DNA of 64,000 bases from Sphingobium sp. JS3065 (GTDB lineage Bacteria; Pseudomonadota; Alphaproteobacteria; Sphingomonadales; Sphingomonadaceae): the NCBI RefSeq assembly GCF_026427355.1, contig NZ_CP102665.1, positions 804,501 through 868,500 on the forward strand. Direction: 5' to 3'. This document shows, piece after piece, positions 17,617 to 26,643 of this stretch (positions are counted from its first letter, which is position 1; every line of letters starts with the position of its first letter). The notes below the pieces were generated by a model. The model saw nothing but the letters and a program-made list of their open reading frames with translations. It made no database searches and was not told where the DNA came from. The position numbers and the translations under genes are program-made.

Positions 17617-18459
17617 ATGACACACAGCACCGGCGCGGCGCCGTTCGAACGCAAGGAAATCCTCGTCGACGGTATCGAGACAAGTTATCTCGAAGCAGGA
17701 TCGGGCTCCCCGGTCCTACTGCTGCACGGCGGCGAATTCGGCGGTGAGGCCGAAGTGTGCTGGGAGCACACTATCCCTGCACTCGCGAAGCATTTTCGCG
17801 TCATCGCTCCCGACCTCCTCGGTTTCGGGCAGACGGCGAAGATCATCGATTTCGTCGATGGCCGCATGCGCCGCATTCGTCATTTCGCGCGGTTCGTTGA
17901 TGTTATGGGCGTGACCGGCGCGCCTTGCATTGGCAACTCCATGGGCGGCATGCTGCTGCTCTTCGATGCGGGATCGACACCCCCATTACTCAAGCCCCGG
18001 AAGATCGTGAGCATCAACGGCGGTGGCGCCCTTACAGAGTCCGAGCATACGAACGCGCTCTTCGCCTATGACGGCTCCACGGAAAGCATGCGCAAGGTGG
18101 TCGAGGCGCTCTTCCACGGGGAGCGGTGGTATCGGGACGACGCCTATATCGAGCGGCGGCGGGCGACCAGCCTCGCGCCGGGCGCCTGGGAAGCGATCGC
18201 CGCGGCACGATTTCGACGGCCCAAGGAATATCAGGAAGCCCGCGCGCCTTCGGGTATCGACTACGCCCGTATCGAAGCCGAGACACTCGTGATCGCAGGC
18301 GAGCGCGACAAGATCAAACCACACGGCTGGTGGGAGGAGCTGACGAGCCAGATGGCGAACGCGCGGGCCGCCATCGTACCCGAAGCCGGACACTGCCCGC
18401 AGATTGAACAGCCCGCCATCGTGAACCGGTTGCTGCTCGATTTTTTGACGGCACCCTGA
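17617..18459 (+). CDS. Alpha/beta hydrolase, C-C or ester hydrolase type
   Basis: A 280-residue alpha/beta hydrolase. HGGEFGGEAE forms the oxyanion region, Ser108 the nucleophile (GNSMGG), Asp231 (AGERDK) the acid and His259 (EAGHCPQ) the base. Its closest general resemblance is to meta-cleavage-product hydrolases, like mhpC above, but the two are clearly diverged, so it probably acts on another intermediate, perhaps a ring-cleavage ketone made by the neighbouring FAD dehydrogenase. The start ATG follows CAGGAA. It lies between the FAD dehydrogenase and a deleted PQQ-dehydrogenase relic. Confidence 0.85.
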   Translation: MTHSTGAAPFERKEILVDGIETSYLEAGSGSPVLLLHGGEFGGEAEVCWEHTIPALAKHFRVIAPDLLGFGQTAKIIDFVDGRMRRIRHFARFVDVMGVTGAPCIGNSMGGMLLLFDAGSTPPLLKPRKIVSINGGGALTESEHTNALFAYDGSTESMRKVVEALFHGERWYRDDAYIERRRATSLAPGAWEAIAAARFRRPKEYQEARAPSGIDYARIEAETLVIAGERDKIKPHGWWEELTSQMANARAAIVPEAGHCPQIEQPAIVNRLLLDFLTAP

Positions 18460-18519
18460 CCAACGGAAGCGACCAGGGCGCCGCGACGACATCAAGCGTG
18501 GCCGGAGAGGGACAATGAC

Positions 18520-18760
18520 ATGAACGGGGGGCATCGGCTCGCCATCGGAACCCGGCTCTATGCGGCGATCCTGTTGGTCATCTCGCTGCCACTGATTGGC
18601 GGAGGCGCCTATCTGCTTTGGCTAGGCGGCTCAGGCGACCCCGATCACCTATATCTCGCCGCGAAGCGGAAGGCAGTTCGTCGCGATCGCCGCAGGCGGC
18701 AACCCGATATTGGGCTCCGTGCTCGGCGACTACGTCGTCGCGTACGCGCTCGAGAAATAA
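18520..18760 (+). pseudogene. Relic of membrane PQQ-dependent dehydrogenase (internal deletion)
   Basis: The ATG at 18520, with GGAGAGGG upstream, begins a membrane-anchor segment (LYAAILLVISLPLIGGGAYL, then LLWLGGSG) as at the N-terminus of glucose/quinate-type quinoprotein dehydrogenases. At about 18637 the sequence jumps, one frame over, to TPITYISPRSGRQFVAIAAG and GDYVVAYALEK with a stop at 18760, which is the family C-terminus. Nearly all of the beta-propeller, with the PQQ and metal sites, is missing. I infer a large internal deletion that joined the two ends out of frame. Confidence 0.78.
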
Positions 18761-18833
18761 AGGCGGGGCCATCGTGCCCGGGCATCACCACACAACCGCG
18801 CGATCAGGACGAATCCTGGAATGGAGAAAGACG

Positions 18834-19289
18834 ATGGATCCAGTCGAGATGCTGACAGCGATCGAGGATATCCGGACACTGAAGGCGCGCTATTTCCGAT
18901 GCGTCGATACCAAGGCATGGCGAGAGTTCAGAACGCTCTTCACCGATGACGCGATCCTCGACTTCCCCGAGAATGATTTCAATGCCTGCCCGATCGACAC
19001 CTTCATCGGGTTGGCCGAGGAATTCCTCGCCGGCGTCTGCAGCATCCACCACGGTCACACGCCGGAGATCGTCATCGAGGACACGACGCGCGCGCGCGCG
19101 ATCTGGCCTATGGACGACAGCCTGTACTTTCCCGCCGATCCGCCACGCTCGCACAATATGGCGCATGTGCGCGGCTACGGCCACTACCATGAGACCTATG
19201 TCCGCGATGACGGTGTCTGGCGCATCCGCACCTTGCGACTGTCCCGCTTGCGCCTAGAACGGGTGCTGAACCCGCAGGCAGTCGCCTGA
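18834..19289 (+). CDS. SnoaL-like (NTF2-fold) protein
   Basis: A 151-residue protein with the SnoaL_4/NTF2-like pattern: IEDIRTLKARYFRCVDTKAW at the start, then FTDDAILDF, HHGHTPEIVIED, and a C-terminal DDGVWRIRTLRLSRLR. The family includes dehydratases, isomerases and hydroxylating-dioxygenase-like folds without cofactor, so activity on a ring intermediate is possible. The start follows GGAGAAAG. It follows the PQQ-dehydrogenase relic, and is one of three intact SnoaL genes in the cluster. Confidence 0.8.
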   Translation: MDPVEMLTAIEDIRTLKARYFRCVDTKAWREFRTLFTDDAILDFPENDFNACPIDTFIGLAEEFLAGVCSIHHGHTPEIVIEDTTRARAIWPMDDSLYFPADPPRSHNMAHVRGYGHYHETYVRDDGVWRIRTLRLSRLRLERVLNPQAVA

Positions 19290-19504
19290 GTGTCAACACG
19301 CGCGCGCCGTCCTTCTCGCCTGGCTACCCAGGTCTCGGCGACCCCTGCCGCCAAAGAAACGGAACGTCGCAACACGTCCGAGCCTTCACGCGCGGGATCG
19401 TGATTTTGACCTTCATTTTGCCAATCTGATCCATCGCGCCCGAGAGCCTTCAACTTCGCGACGGGCGGATGTAACAGGCGACACTCAACATGCTGGAGAG
19501 CGAT

Positions 19505-20260
19505 ATGCGACTTCGTGGAAAAACCGCCGCGATCACAGGGGCTGCAGGCGATATCGGGCAAGCGCTGGCTCGACGTTTTTCCGAGGAGGGCGCACGGGTC
19601 GCCCTGATCGACCGCGACGAAGCCGGTCTGGCGACGATCGGCGCCGCGTTCGGCGAGACGGCTACCACCGTTGCGGCCGACATCACCGATGAAAGCGCCG
19701 TCCGCGCCGCCGCCGATGCGGTGAGATCGGCATTTGGTCATGTCGACATCCTGATCGCCAATGCCGGTATCGAGCAGTCGTATTCCACAGTAACAGACTT
19801 GAGTCGGGAGGAATTCGACAGGGTCGTGTCCGTCAATCTGACTGGAGCATTTCTAACGGCGAAGCATTTCATGCCGATCGTAGCGGACGGCGGGAGCGTC
19901 ATCTTCACCTCGTCCATCGCCGGCTTGATGGCGTTTCCAGCCTATTCGGCATACTGCGCGAGCAAGGCCGGCCTCATCGGCCTGATGCGATCGACATCCC
20001 TTGATGTCGCCAGCCGCCGCGTTCGTTGCAATACGATCCACCCCGGACCGGTGAAAAGCAAGATGCTCGCGCGTTCCGCGCACGAGGCGACCGATGGTGG
20101 CGACACCGACGGGTGGTACGCAGCGATGGCGGGAATGGCGAAGATGGGTCGGCTCGTCGAACCCGAAGATGTGGTCGGGCTGGCGCTCTTTCTTGCGAGT
20201 GACGAGAGCGCGATGATCGCCGGCCAATCCATCGCGGTCGATGGGGGCATTGTACAGTAA
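19505..20260 (+). CDS. Short-chain dehydrogenase/reductase (SDR)
   Basis: A 251-residue classical SDR: cofactor motif TGAAGDIG, acidic residue after the second strand (LIDRDE, favouring NAD), ANAG in place of NNAG, catalytic Ser in TSSIAG, and YCASK. The C-terminal DGG is normal. The start at the second ATG (MRLRGK) has GGAGAGCG six bases upstream; another ATG 15 bases earlier is possible. It probably oxidises a secondary alcohol. The 90-bp gap to the epimerase-like gene suggests one operon. Confidence 0.86.
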   Translation: MRLRGKTAAITGAAGDIGQALARRFSEEGARVALIDRDEAGLATIGAAFGETATTVAADITDESAVRAAADAVRSAFGHVDILIANAGIEQSYSTVTDLSREEFDRVVSVNLTGAFLTAKHFMPIVADGGSVIFTSSIAGLMAFPAYSAYCASKAGLIGLMRSTSLDVASRRVRCNTIHPGPVKSKMLARSAHEATDGGDTDGWYAAMAGMAKMGRLVEPEDVVGLALFLASDESAMIAGQSIAVDGGIVQ

Positions 20261-20350
20261 AAGGAAAGCCCGGACCAATATCGACCCGGGCTGGTTGGAA
20301 CGACCGCGGTTTTCAGAGAAAACCGCAGAAAATCGGAAAGAGAAGCCATT

Positions 20351-21298
20351 ATGAAAGCCCTCGTCATCGGCGCAACCGGATATGTCGGATCCCATGTCGC
20401 GAAGACCTTCGCACAGCGCGGCTACACTGTGTCAGGTCTCGCCCGCACGCCGGAGAATATTCGGAGCCTGGAAGAGCAGGGCGTCGCGCCGGTGGAAGGA
20501 AGTTTCGACGATTTGAGCGCGCTCAAGCGGATCGTCGGCGGTTATGATGTCGTGGTCATGGCCGCGATGGTCCCGTTTGACGACGAGTTGAGTGTCATGG
20601 ACGCGCTCGTCGAGGGCTGTACCCAAGGCGACACCCAGAATCTCCTTTTCACGTCGGGTTCCGGCGTGCTCTCGATAGAATCGCTCGACGGTCGCTGGTC
20701 GCAATATACGTTCGCCGAGGACGACCCATTTCCATTCCCCGCGCGGCCCAACCGCGCGATGCGAATCCAGACCGAAGAGCGCGTTCGGTCGGCTTCGACC
20801 GAAAGGCTTCGCACCTATGTGATTCGTCCGCCGCTGATCTACGGGAACGGCGGAAGCATCCAGATTCCGCAAATTTTCGAATCCGTTCGATCAACCGGGC
20901 ATGCCTGCTATCTCGGCCATGGTCTCAATCTCTATTCCGCCGTCCACGTCGAGGATCTGGCGGAGGCCTATGCTCTTGCGGTGGAGAAAGGCACGCCCGG
21001 CGCATTATATCATACCGTCAGCGGAGAAGCGAACTTCCGCAGCATCGCTGAGGCCGTGGCGCAAGTGACCGGGACGACCACGAGGAGTCTGGATTACGCG
21101 CAGGCCTGCGAACTGTGGGGTAAATTCTGGGTCGATATCGCTCTTGCGGTAAACAGCCGTTCGATCGCCAAGCGCACCGTCGCAGATCTTGGTTGGCAAC
21201 CAAAACATATCGACGTCATTGAGGATATCCGGAGCGGATCCTATGCTCGGAAATTTCAGGGGGGCCTTGAGGCCTACAGCTGGCAAAGCCACGGTTGA
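20351..21298 (+). CDS. NAD(P)-dependent epimerase/extended SDR
   Basis: A 315-residue atypical/extended SDR. The N-terminal motif is GATGYVGSH; TSGSGV follows strand 5; VIRPPLIYGNGG and YSAVHVEDLAEAYALAV are typical of NAD-dependent epimerase/dehydratase relatives that recognise substrate in the C-terminal half. The YxxxK pair is not clear, as in many atypical members, so the reaction (ketone reduction, epimerisation or NmrA-like sensing) cannot be chosen. It ends in a gap before the minus-strand AraC gene, with which it is convergent. Confidence 0.78.
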   Translation: MKALVIGATGYVGSHVAKTFAQRGYTVSGLARTPENIRSLEEQGVAPVEGSFDDLSALKRIVGGYDVVVMAAMVPFDDELSVMDALVEGCTQGDTQNLLFTSGSGVLSIESLDGRWSQYTFAEDDPFPFPARPNRAMRIQTEERVRSASTERLRTYVIRPPLIYGNGGSIQIPQIFESVRSTGHACYLGHGLNLYSAVHVEDLAEAYALAVEKGTPGALYHTVSGEANFRSIAEAVAQVTGTTTRSLDYAQACELWGKFWVDIALAVNSRSIAKRTVADLGWQPKHIDVIEDIRSGSYARKFQGGLEAYSWQSHG

Positions 21299-21403
21299 GG
21301 AGAGCGCGCCACGGTCGAACGCGCTGCCTCGTCAACCGCCATCGCCTAGCGAAACATGCGTTGCCGGAAGCGGGATGCCCCCACGGCTATTGGGGAAGCG
21401 CGT

Positions 21404-22324
21404 TCAATTCTGGAGGCGCGTCCGAAATCCGCTCGGCGTTTCGCCCGAGATTTTTCGGAACGTCGAGGAGAAGGTGCTGGAACTGGCGAAACCGAGCCTA
21501 TACGCGACTTCCTTTAGCGGAAGATCGCTCTCAGCGAGCAAAGACCGCGCCTTCCGAAGCCGAACATTCGTCACATATTGATGCAGCGTGTCCCCGGTGG
21601 AATGCTTGAAAGAGCGTCGCAGGTGCGCGGAGCTGATGCCGCATTGCTTCGAAATTTCTTCGGTCGTCGGGGACCTGTTCACCACGCTCTCGACATAGTC
21701 GTAGATTCGGTTGAGTTCCCGCAGTGACAACCGCCCCTCCTGCGTTCTGACGCGCTTCGCCCGCCCGCCCGGAAGAAAATGCCGTGCGAGGTCGACGGCT
21801 ACGGACTGGGCGAGCGACTCCACCATCAAATGACTGGCAAATCCGGGGCACTCCGCTTCCATGCCCAGTCGTCGCACCGCCTGCTCGATGCTAAAATTCT
21901 TCATATCATAGCATTCCGCGAGATCATTATCATTCCAGTCGTCGCGATCGAACGAAATCCGCCGAAACCATTCATAGTCGAACATGCACACGATCGACCG
22001 GGAGCGTTCGCTGGCTTTCGCAGGCGTCGTCTCGACCGCGGTACAGGCCGGAAAGAACATCAGCTGACCGAAGGTTTGTAGCCGACCGTGCTTGAGATGC
22101 GCAGCTACGCTGATCGGCCTCGGATCAGGCCGATAACGGAGTATGTACCGGTTCTCACATTCCGAGATCTGCTCGTTGGCGCTCCACTTGTAGTCAATCA
22201 GCTGGACGTTGACGTCGTCAACCCCCATCGACGCCGATATATGACATGCTTTCACCGTCACTTCGCTCTCTCCTTCGATGCGCGTACGCCGCCAGTCTAG
22301 ATACTGGTCTGTTGTTTGAGCCAA
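21404..22324 (-). CDS. AraC-family transcriptional regulator
   Basis: A 306-residue regulator. The N-terminal part (about 1-190) resembles no sugar-binding domain I can name; the C-terminal AraC HTH pair is clear: EEISKQCGISSAHLRRSFKH and LKEVAYRLGFASSSTFSSTFR, ending ISGETPSGFR. It faces away from a truncated SDR gene and the SDR-SnoaL-P450 genes to its right, so it may control those. No operator is recognised in the gap. The effector is unknown. Confidence 0.85.
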   Translation of the reverse strand: MAQTTDQYLDWRRTRIEGESEVTVKACHISASMGVDDVNVQLIDYKWSANEQISECENRYILRYRPDPRPISVAAHLKHGRLQTFGQLMFFPACTAVETTPAKASERSRSIVCMFDYEWFRRISFDRDDWNDNDLAECYDMKNFSIEQAVRRLGMEAECPGFASHLMVESLAQSVAVDLARHFLPGGRAKRVRTQEGRLSLRELNRIYDYVESVVNRSPTTEEISKQCGISSAHLRRSFKHSTGDTLHQYVTNVRLRKARSLLAESDLPLKEVAYRLGFASSSTFSSTFRKISGETPSGFRTRLQN

Positions 22325-22685
22325 ATAATGCGAACTGGCTTCCCGGCCAAGCCGAGGTCATGATCAGGCGACCGCCAGGGAGCAACAGCTCCCAGATTGT
22401 GGAAGTTCGGTCGGAGATGACATATCACCTGCCCCTCGCTGCGGTCGACCGGAGACGTTCGCAATACCCGTGGTTCAATCTGAGAATTGTTCCGGGTTCG
22501 CCATAACATTCCAACGCGGCACTTCGTACCATAACGAGCTGCTTGTCTGCCCCGTCAATGCCTGAACCGAAGCCAAAACCGCCGGAATCCGAAACAAAAC
22601 CCCAGTTTGCGCAAGGCTGCCCTTCTCCCATCCCGACGCCAGCAGTGGTCTAAGCTCAGAACCAGGCAATGAAATGGTCTGAATT
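22325..22685. other. Intergenic region between AraC gene and truncated SDR
   Basis: 361 bases with no supported gene. It contains the AraC promoter and probably the point where the 5' half of the SDR at 22686 was lost. I see no IS ends, palindromes or IclR-type site in it. Confidence 0.5.
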
Positions 22686-23042
22686 ATGACCTTTACCGCC
22701 TTAGTTGCAACCCATTCCACGGGATCGTACATGGAGAACGAGTGTGCTCTCGAAGGGTTTAACGCCAATCTCGCGATCGATTTCGGTGCCTTTGGGATAA
22801 TTGCCAACTCCATCGCACCCGGCACGGTGCGCATGGGAATGACACGAGATTTGTTGAACGACCTGGTCGTAGCGGATCATTTCACGTCCCGCGTTCCTGC
22901 GGGTCGCGTCGGGGAGGTCAAGGATATCGCGTCTGCGATCGCACTTCTCGCCGACGAAGACGCTGGCTTCTGTAAGGGAACGAAAACCCGTCTCGATGGC
23001 GGATACGCGCTAGGCTCCTACACCGGCAGTTGGTCACAATAG
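22686..23042 (+). pseudogene. Truncated SDR, C-terminal half only
   Basis: 118 residues that match only the second half of an SDR: CALEGFNANLAIDFGAFGII, ANSIAPGTVRMGMTRDLL, GRVGEVKDIASAIALLA, and the closing LDGGYALG. The cofactor-binding half is missing, and where YxxxK should be the sequence reads YMENE, so the catalytic Lys is lost. It should have no dehydrogenase activity. It lies directly before an intact SDR (23065), so it is probably left over from a tandem duplication or an insertion-deletion. Confidence 0.75.
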
Positions 23043-23064
23043 CGCTCACCAAGGGATACACGCG

Positions 23065-23868
23065 ATGGACATGGACCTTAGTGGCAGGACGGCGCTGGTG
23101 ACCGGCAGCAGCGCGGGTATCGGGGCCGCGATCGCGAAGCGGCTTGCGTCCGAGGGTAGCAGAGTGGTGGTACACGGCCGTAACGCAGACAGAGCGAAAG
23201 CCGTCGCTGACGAAATCAGGGCCAGCGGAGGCGAAGCGCGCGTCGTTATCGGAGACCTTTCAACCGATGGAGGCGCCGCTGCGGCTGTCCGCGCGGCCTT
23301 GGATTGCTGGGGCGGCATCGACATCCTGGTGAACAACGCGGGAGGTCCTTCCAATCCGAGCCTCAACTGGGACAATGCCGGCCCGTCGGACTGGGTCGCC
23401 ACCTTCCAACTGAACGTCGTTTCAGCTGTCCGGATGATTGGCGGCTGCCTGCCGGGGATGAAGGAACGCGGCTGGGGCCGCGTCATCCAAATCGGCAGCA
23501 TCGCCGGTATTTCCCCTGCCCCCTTCACGATACCCGACTATTCGGCCGCGAAGGCTGCACTTCACGCTCTCACCATCCATCTGGCCAAATCGCTGGCCGG
23601 GTCAGGTGTAACCGCAAACGCTGTGGCGCCTGGGCTGGTCATATCCTCGGTCCTAGAGGATTATTTCCGCTCCCTTCCCGGCAATGCCGAGCGTGCATGG
23701 GAAGATATCGAGAAAGACGCGGCCGAAAGCTTTTCGGTGAAAGTGGGCGAGCTGACAAAACCCGACCATGTGGCGTCGCTCGTCACCTATCTGGCCAGTC
23801 CGCTGTCGGCACATGTCCATGGTGCCGTGCTGCGAGCCGATGGCGGCATATTGTCGTCGGCCGCATGA
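23065..23868 (+). CDS. Short-chain dehydrogenase/reductase (SDR)
   Basis: A 267-residue classical SDR, FabG-like: TGSSAGIG cofactor loop, HGRNADR after the second strand (Arg favours NADP), NNAGG, catalytic Ser in IGSIAGI, and YSAAK. The C-terminus SAHVHGAVLRADGG is typical. Its start may be the first or the third codon (both ATG); AAGGGAT lies upstream of the first. It is followed after 34 bp by a SnoaL gene, suggesting one transcript. Confidence 0.86.
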   Translation: MDMDLSGRTALVTGSSAGIGAAIAKRLASEGSRVVVHGRNADRAKAVADEIRASGGEARVVIGDLSTDGGAAAAVRAALDCWGGIDILVNNAGGPSNPSLNWDNAGPSDWVATFQLNVVSAVRMIGGCLPGMKERGWGRVIQIGSIAGISPAPFTIPDYSAAKAALHALTIHLAKSLAGSGVTANAVAPGLVISSVLEDYFRSLPGNAERAWEDIEKDAAESFSVKVGELTKPDHVASLVTYLASPLSAHVHGAVLRADGGILSSAA

Positions 23869-23902
23869 ACACAGGATTGGAACTACATCCGACAGGTGAA
23901 CC

Positions 23903-24433
23903 ATGACCCTGGAAGACCTCATCAACGTCCGTGAAATCGAGCAGCTCAAATACCGCTACATGCGCGCCGTCGACACCCAGGACTGGGCGTTGATGGCCGA
24001 GTGTTTCACCACCGATGCAGACGTGTGGTACGGCAGCGGCCTCTACACATTCGAAGGCAAGGAAGCGATCCTTGAATTCTTTCGAAGCACACTGACACCC
24101 TCGTTCGTAAGCAGCCATGTCGCGCTGCATCCTGAAATAACCCTCGGGGCGGCAGGGACTGCGAAAGGCGTGTGGCGGATGCAAGACATCGTTCACTTCG
24201 CCGCCGCCAACCCACATGCGAAGGAAAGCGATTTCCAGGGAGGAGAACGGCTGGAGGGTGCCGGCTACTATTATGACGATTATCGCAAGGACGCCGGCGA
24301 ATGGCGCGTTCGGCGATCTGGATATGTGCGGCTATTCGATGTCGTCAACCCGGGTTCGGACCGACCTGGAGAGCATTTCAAAGCGGATCCGCAACGTGGC
24401 ATGCTTGCGACACAGGCGGACGAAAGCCGATAG
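23903..24433 (+). CDS. SnoaL-like (NTF2-fold) protein
   Basis: A 176-residue NTF2-like protein of the SnoaL_4 type: LINVREIEQLKYRYMRAVDT, then CFTTDADVWY, HVALHPEITLG and a YYYDDYRKDAGEWRVRRSGY ending. It resembles the protein at 18834 in layout but is longer and clearly not identical. It probably acts as a dehydratase, isomerase or hydrolase on a pathway intermediate. Downstream comes a 290-bp gap and then the P450 gene. Confidence 0.8.
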   Translation: MTLEDLINVREIEQLKYRYMRAVDTQDWALMAECFTTDADVWYGSGLYTFEGKEAILEFFRSTLTPSFVSSHVALHPEITLGAAGTAKGVWRMQDIVHFAAANPHAKESDFQGGERLEGAGYYYDDYRKDAGEWRVRRSGYVRLFDVVNPGSDRPGEHFKADPQRGMLATQADESR

Positions 24434-24723
24434 CTAGACTCGGGACACGACTGCACCGGCCCACGGAGCCGATTGGGAACCGGCCCCACATGTCTTATCA
24501 GGCGCAACATTTGCGAACGCGCAGCCATCGGTTTTTTGCCTGTTCCTGCTCAGCGGCCGCTGGCCAAAAGGTAGCGGGCGCGCATCGCAAAGCGATGTGC
24601 GCATCGTGTGCACAATGTCCGGAATGGCAAACTGGCATCCTTTGATTTTGTCGGCGCGCTCACGTTAGAAAGGCGCTTGTCCAATAAGGGCGTCTCCCGC
24701 TGAGAACCTTTCGGAGAGTATCG

Positions 24724-26007
24724 ATGGAAACGGATGAAATCGGCGCCGCCGCGTCGGCAAATGGCACGGTCGAGTTGGAAGGTTGCCCGATAACCTTCAC
24801 GAACCCGGAAACCCGGCGATGCCCCTTCCCAGCTTATCACAAGCTCCGCGAGGAGCAGCCGGTCTATAAAGACCCGGTAAGCGGAAACTATATCCTGACA
24901 CGCTATCGTGATGTCCGTAAAGCCGCGATGGATACCAAGGTCCTCTCGTGCAAGACCGGTGTCATCCAGACCCGGGCATCCGCCATCAGCGACCAGATCA
25001 ACAAGATGTTCGAAGAGCAGGGTTTCCTGCCGATGGATACGCTCGTAACCAATGATCCGCCGGAGCACCGGACCTACCGGACCCTCGTAGACAAGGCGTT
25101 CACCCGCGACAAGGTCCAGAGCCTGGAGCCCCAGATCGAGAAGGCCGTCAAGGAGATGATCGACGGCTTCATCGAAAAGGACGAGATTGATTTTTTCGAC
25201 GAATTCGCGATGCGGCTGCCGCTCGCCGTCTTCACGGAAATCCTTGGCGTTACTGATCGTGATCTCGACAAGTTCAAACGCTGGAACGACATGTCGCTCG
25301 AGACGTCCAATCCGGCTCTCTCACCCGAGCGCGAGCTTGAACTCGTTCCTGCAGTTATCGAACTGCAGCAATATCTCGCAAAGAATGTCGAACGGGTCAG
25401 AGCTGCACCCGACGACAGTCTGCTGAGCACTCTCGTCCATGCCGAGGTGAACGGCCGGACTCTCAACATGCGCGAGCTCATCAGCATCCTGTGGCTTCTC
25501 TTTCTCGCGGGAGGAGAGACGACGGCCAACGCAATCGCGGGCGGCATGGCCATCCTCATCGAGAGGCCCGAGTTGATAGACGAGATCCGTAGCGATCCCA
25601 AGAAGCTGGACGCCTTCATCGAAGAAACGTTGCGCATCAAGACTCCGGCAACCACGATGTTCAGGCGCGCGACTGCAGACCTGGAAATTGGCGGCGTCCA
25701 TATCCCGGCGGGCTCGCTCATCGAGACCAGGTACGGCGCCGCAAATCTCGATCCCGAGATCTTCCCTGAACCGGAGACGGTGGATCTTGAGCGCGAAAAT
25801 GCCCGGTCCCACCTGACGTTCGGGAGCGGTATCCATCTCTGTATCGGCAATCAGTTGGCGCGCGAAGAAATGCGCGCTTCCTTCCGCCAGCTTGTGGAGC
25901 GCATGCACAACTTCCGCACGACGCGGGGCGAGCAAAGCTACAGCTATACCAGCACCTATGTCGCCTACGGATTGACGGAATTGTGGATGACGTTCGACAA
26001 ACGTTGA
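24724..26007 (+). CDS. Cytochrome P450 monooxygenase
   Basis: A 427-residue soluble bacterial P450. The I-helix motif AGGET (about 262-266) supplies the Thr for oxygen activation. The ExxR pair is Glu301/Arg304 (EETLR). The heme loop FGSGIHLCIG has Cys373 as thiolate ligand. There is no signal or membrane segment. It would hydroxylate an aliphatic or alicyclic substrate using a ferredoxin and reductase; no ferredoxin gene lies in this window, so partners must be elsewhere. The start follows CGGAGAGT. A right-half IclR-like site (TTTGCGAAC) lies at 24510-24518 upstream but lacks the left arm. Confidence 0.92.
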   Translation: METDEIGAAASANGTVELEGCPITFTNPETRRCPFPAYHKLREEQPVYKDPVSGNYILTRYRDVRKAAMDTKVLSCKTGVIQTRASAISDQINKMFEEQGFLPMDTLVTNDPPEHRTYRTLVDKAFTRDKVQSLEPQIEKAVKEMIDGFIEKDEIDFFDEFAMRLPLAVFTEILGVTDRDLDKFKRWNDMSLETSNPALSPERELELVPAVIELQQYLAKNVERVRAAPDDSLLSTLVHAEVNGRTLNMRELISILWLLFLAGGETTANAIAGGMAILIERPELIDEIRSDPKKLDAFIEETLRIKTPATTMFRRATADLEIGGVHIPAGSLIETRYGAANLDPEIFPEPETVDLERENARSHLTFGSGIHLCIGNQLAREEMRASFRQLVERMHNFRTTRGEQSYSYTSTYVAYGLTELWMTFDKR

Positions 26008-26254
26008 ACTGGCCCGCTGACCTGCCCCCACCAGTAGTCCGCGTGAATTGTTAGTGCATTGCGCCGCCGTCGCCAGTTTGGGCCGTAACGGCAGCGCAAA
26101 AAGCGGCATTATCAGGAGCCAAGTTGCAACGTCGCTGGTTCCCCTTGGATGTGAGAAATAGCTGCGGTCGCCGTAAACGTCTGGCCGGACATGAGCGAAA
26201 ATCGTCCAAATCACGCCGACATATCGATTCTTGCGGCCGGTGTGTTCTGTGGCC

Positions 26255-26362
26255 TCTAGAGGGATTTCCAGTCAGATGGCATCATCTGACGTTTAAGAAA
26301 TCGCGGTAAAACAAAGGAATAGAGCGGTCTATCTGATTCAATCAGATCGAAAACCGCTCTAG
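26255..26362 (+). repeat. 108-bp palindromic repeat, copy 1 (MITE/REP-like)
   Basis: Begins TCTAGAGGGATTTCC and ends AACCGCTCTAG. It is the same length as copy 2 (35312-35419), same orientation, with only two differences that I can find. The ends are imperfect inverted repeats (CTAGAGCGATTTC against CTAGAGCGGTTTTC), and an inner GATCTGATTC/GAATCAGATC-type inverted pair lies near the right end. No coding capacity. It resembles the small palindromic elements scattered in alphaproteobacterial intergenic DNA. Confidence 0.85.
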
Positions 26363-26628
26363 TCACAGAATCGGTTGGGCGCCAGACGCACAGGACGTGG
26401 ACCGGTGAAAACCGTGTACCATCTGCGCCCTGCCGAGCTACGCTCCCAAGGAAATCGCATTTGGCCAATCAAACAGCAATCCGACACCCGCGATCAGCAC
26501 GGGACTCTTGGCGATGCTCCGCATAAGGCTACGCAAAGCGGTAAACAATCTATCTCACAGGTTCAGTTCGATCGCCGCATTCACAAGAGGCTAACAACGC
26601 CATCAGGCGAAACCATCCGATTAGGCCT

Positions 26629-26643
26629 GTTCACATAGAGAAC
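26629..26643. promoter_or_regulatory. Putative IclR-type operator, site 4
   Basis: GTTCACATAGAGAAC keeps GTTC-N7-GAAC and matches the mhpR-adjacent site at 12 of 15. It lies about 226 bp upstream of the eight-gene block that starts at 26869, at the edge of the AT-rich promoter region. Confidence 0.6.

Noticed and set aside
24504..24518. IclR-type site before the P450 gene
   Set aside because: Only the right half (TTTGCGAAC) matches; the GTTC arm is absent, so it is not counted among the five sites.
26375..26460. tRNA-like stretch on the minus strand (TAGCTCGGCAGGGCG and a TTTTCAC loop)
   Set aside because: The anticodon stem pairs only weakly and there is no proper T-arm (no GGTTCRA) or matched acceptor stem.
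26375..26638. Open plus-strand frame of 87 codons
   Set aside because: No family features, no ribosome-binding site, and it spans a repeat-derived and regulatory region.
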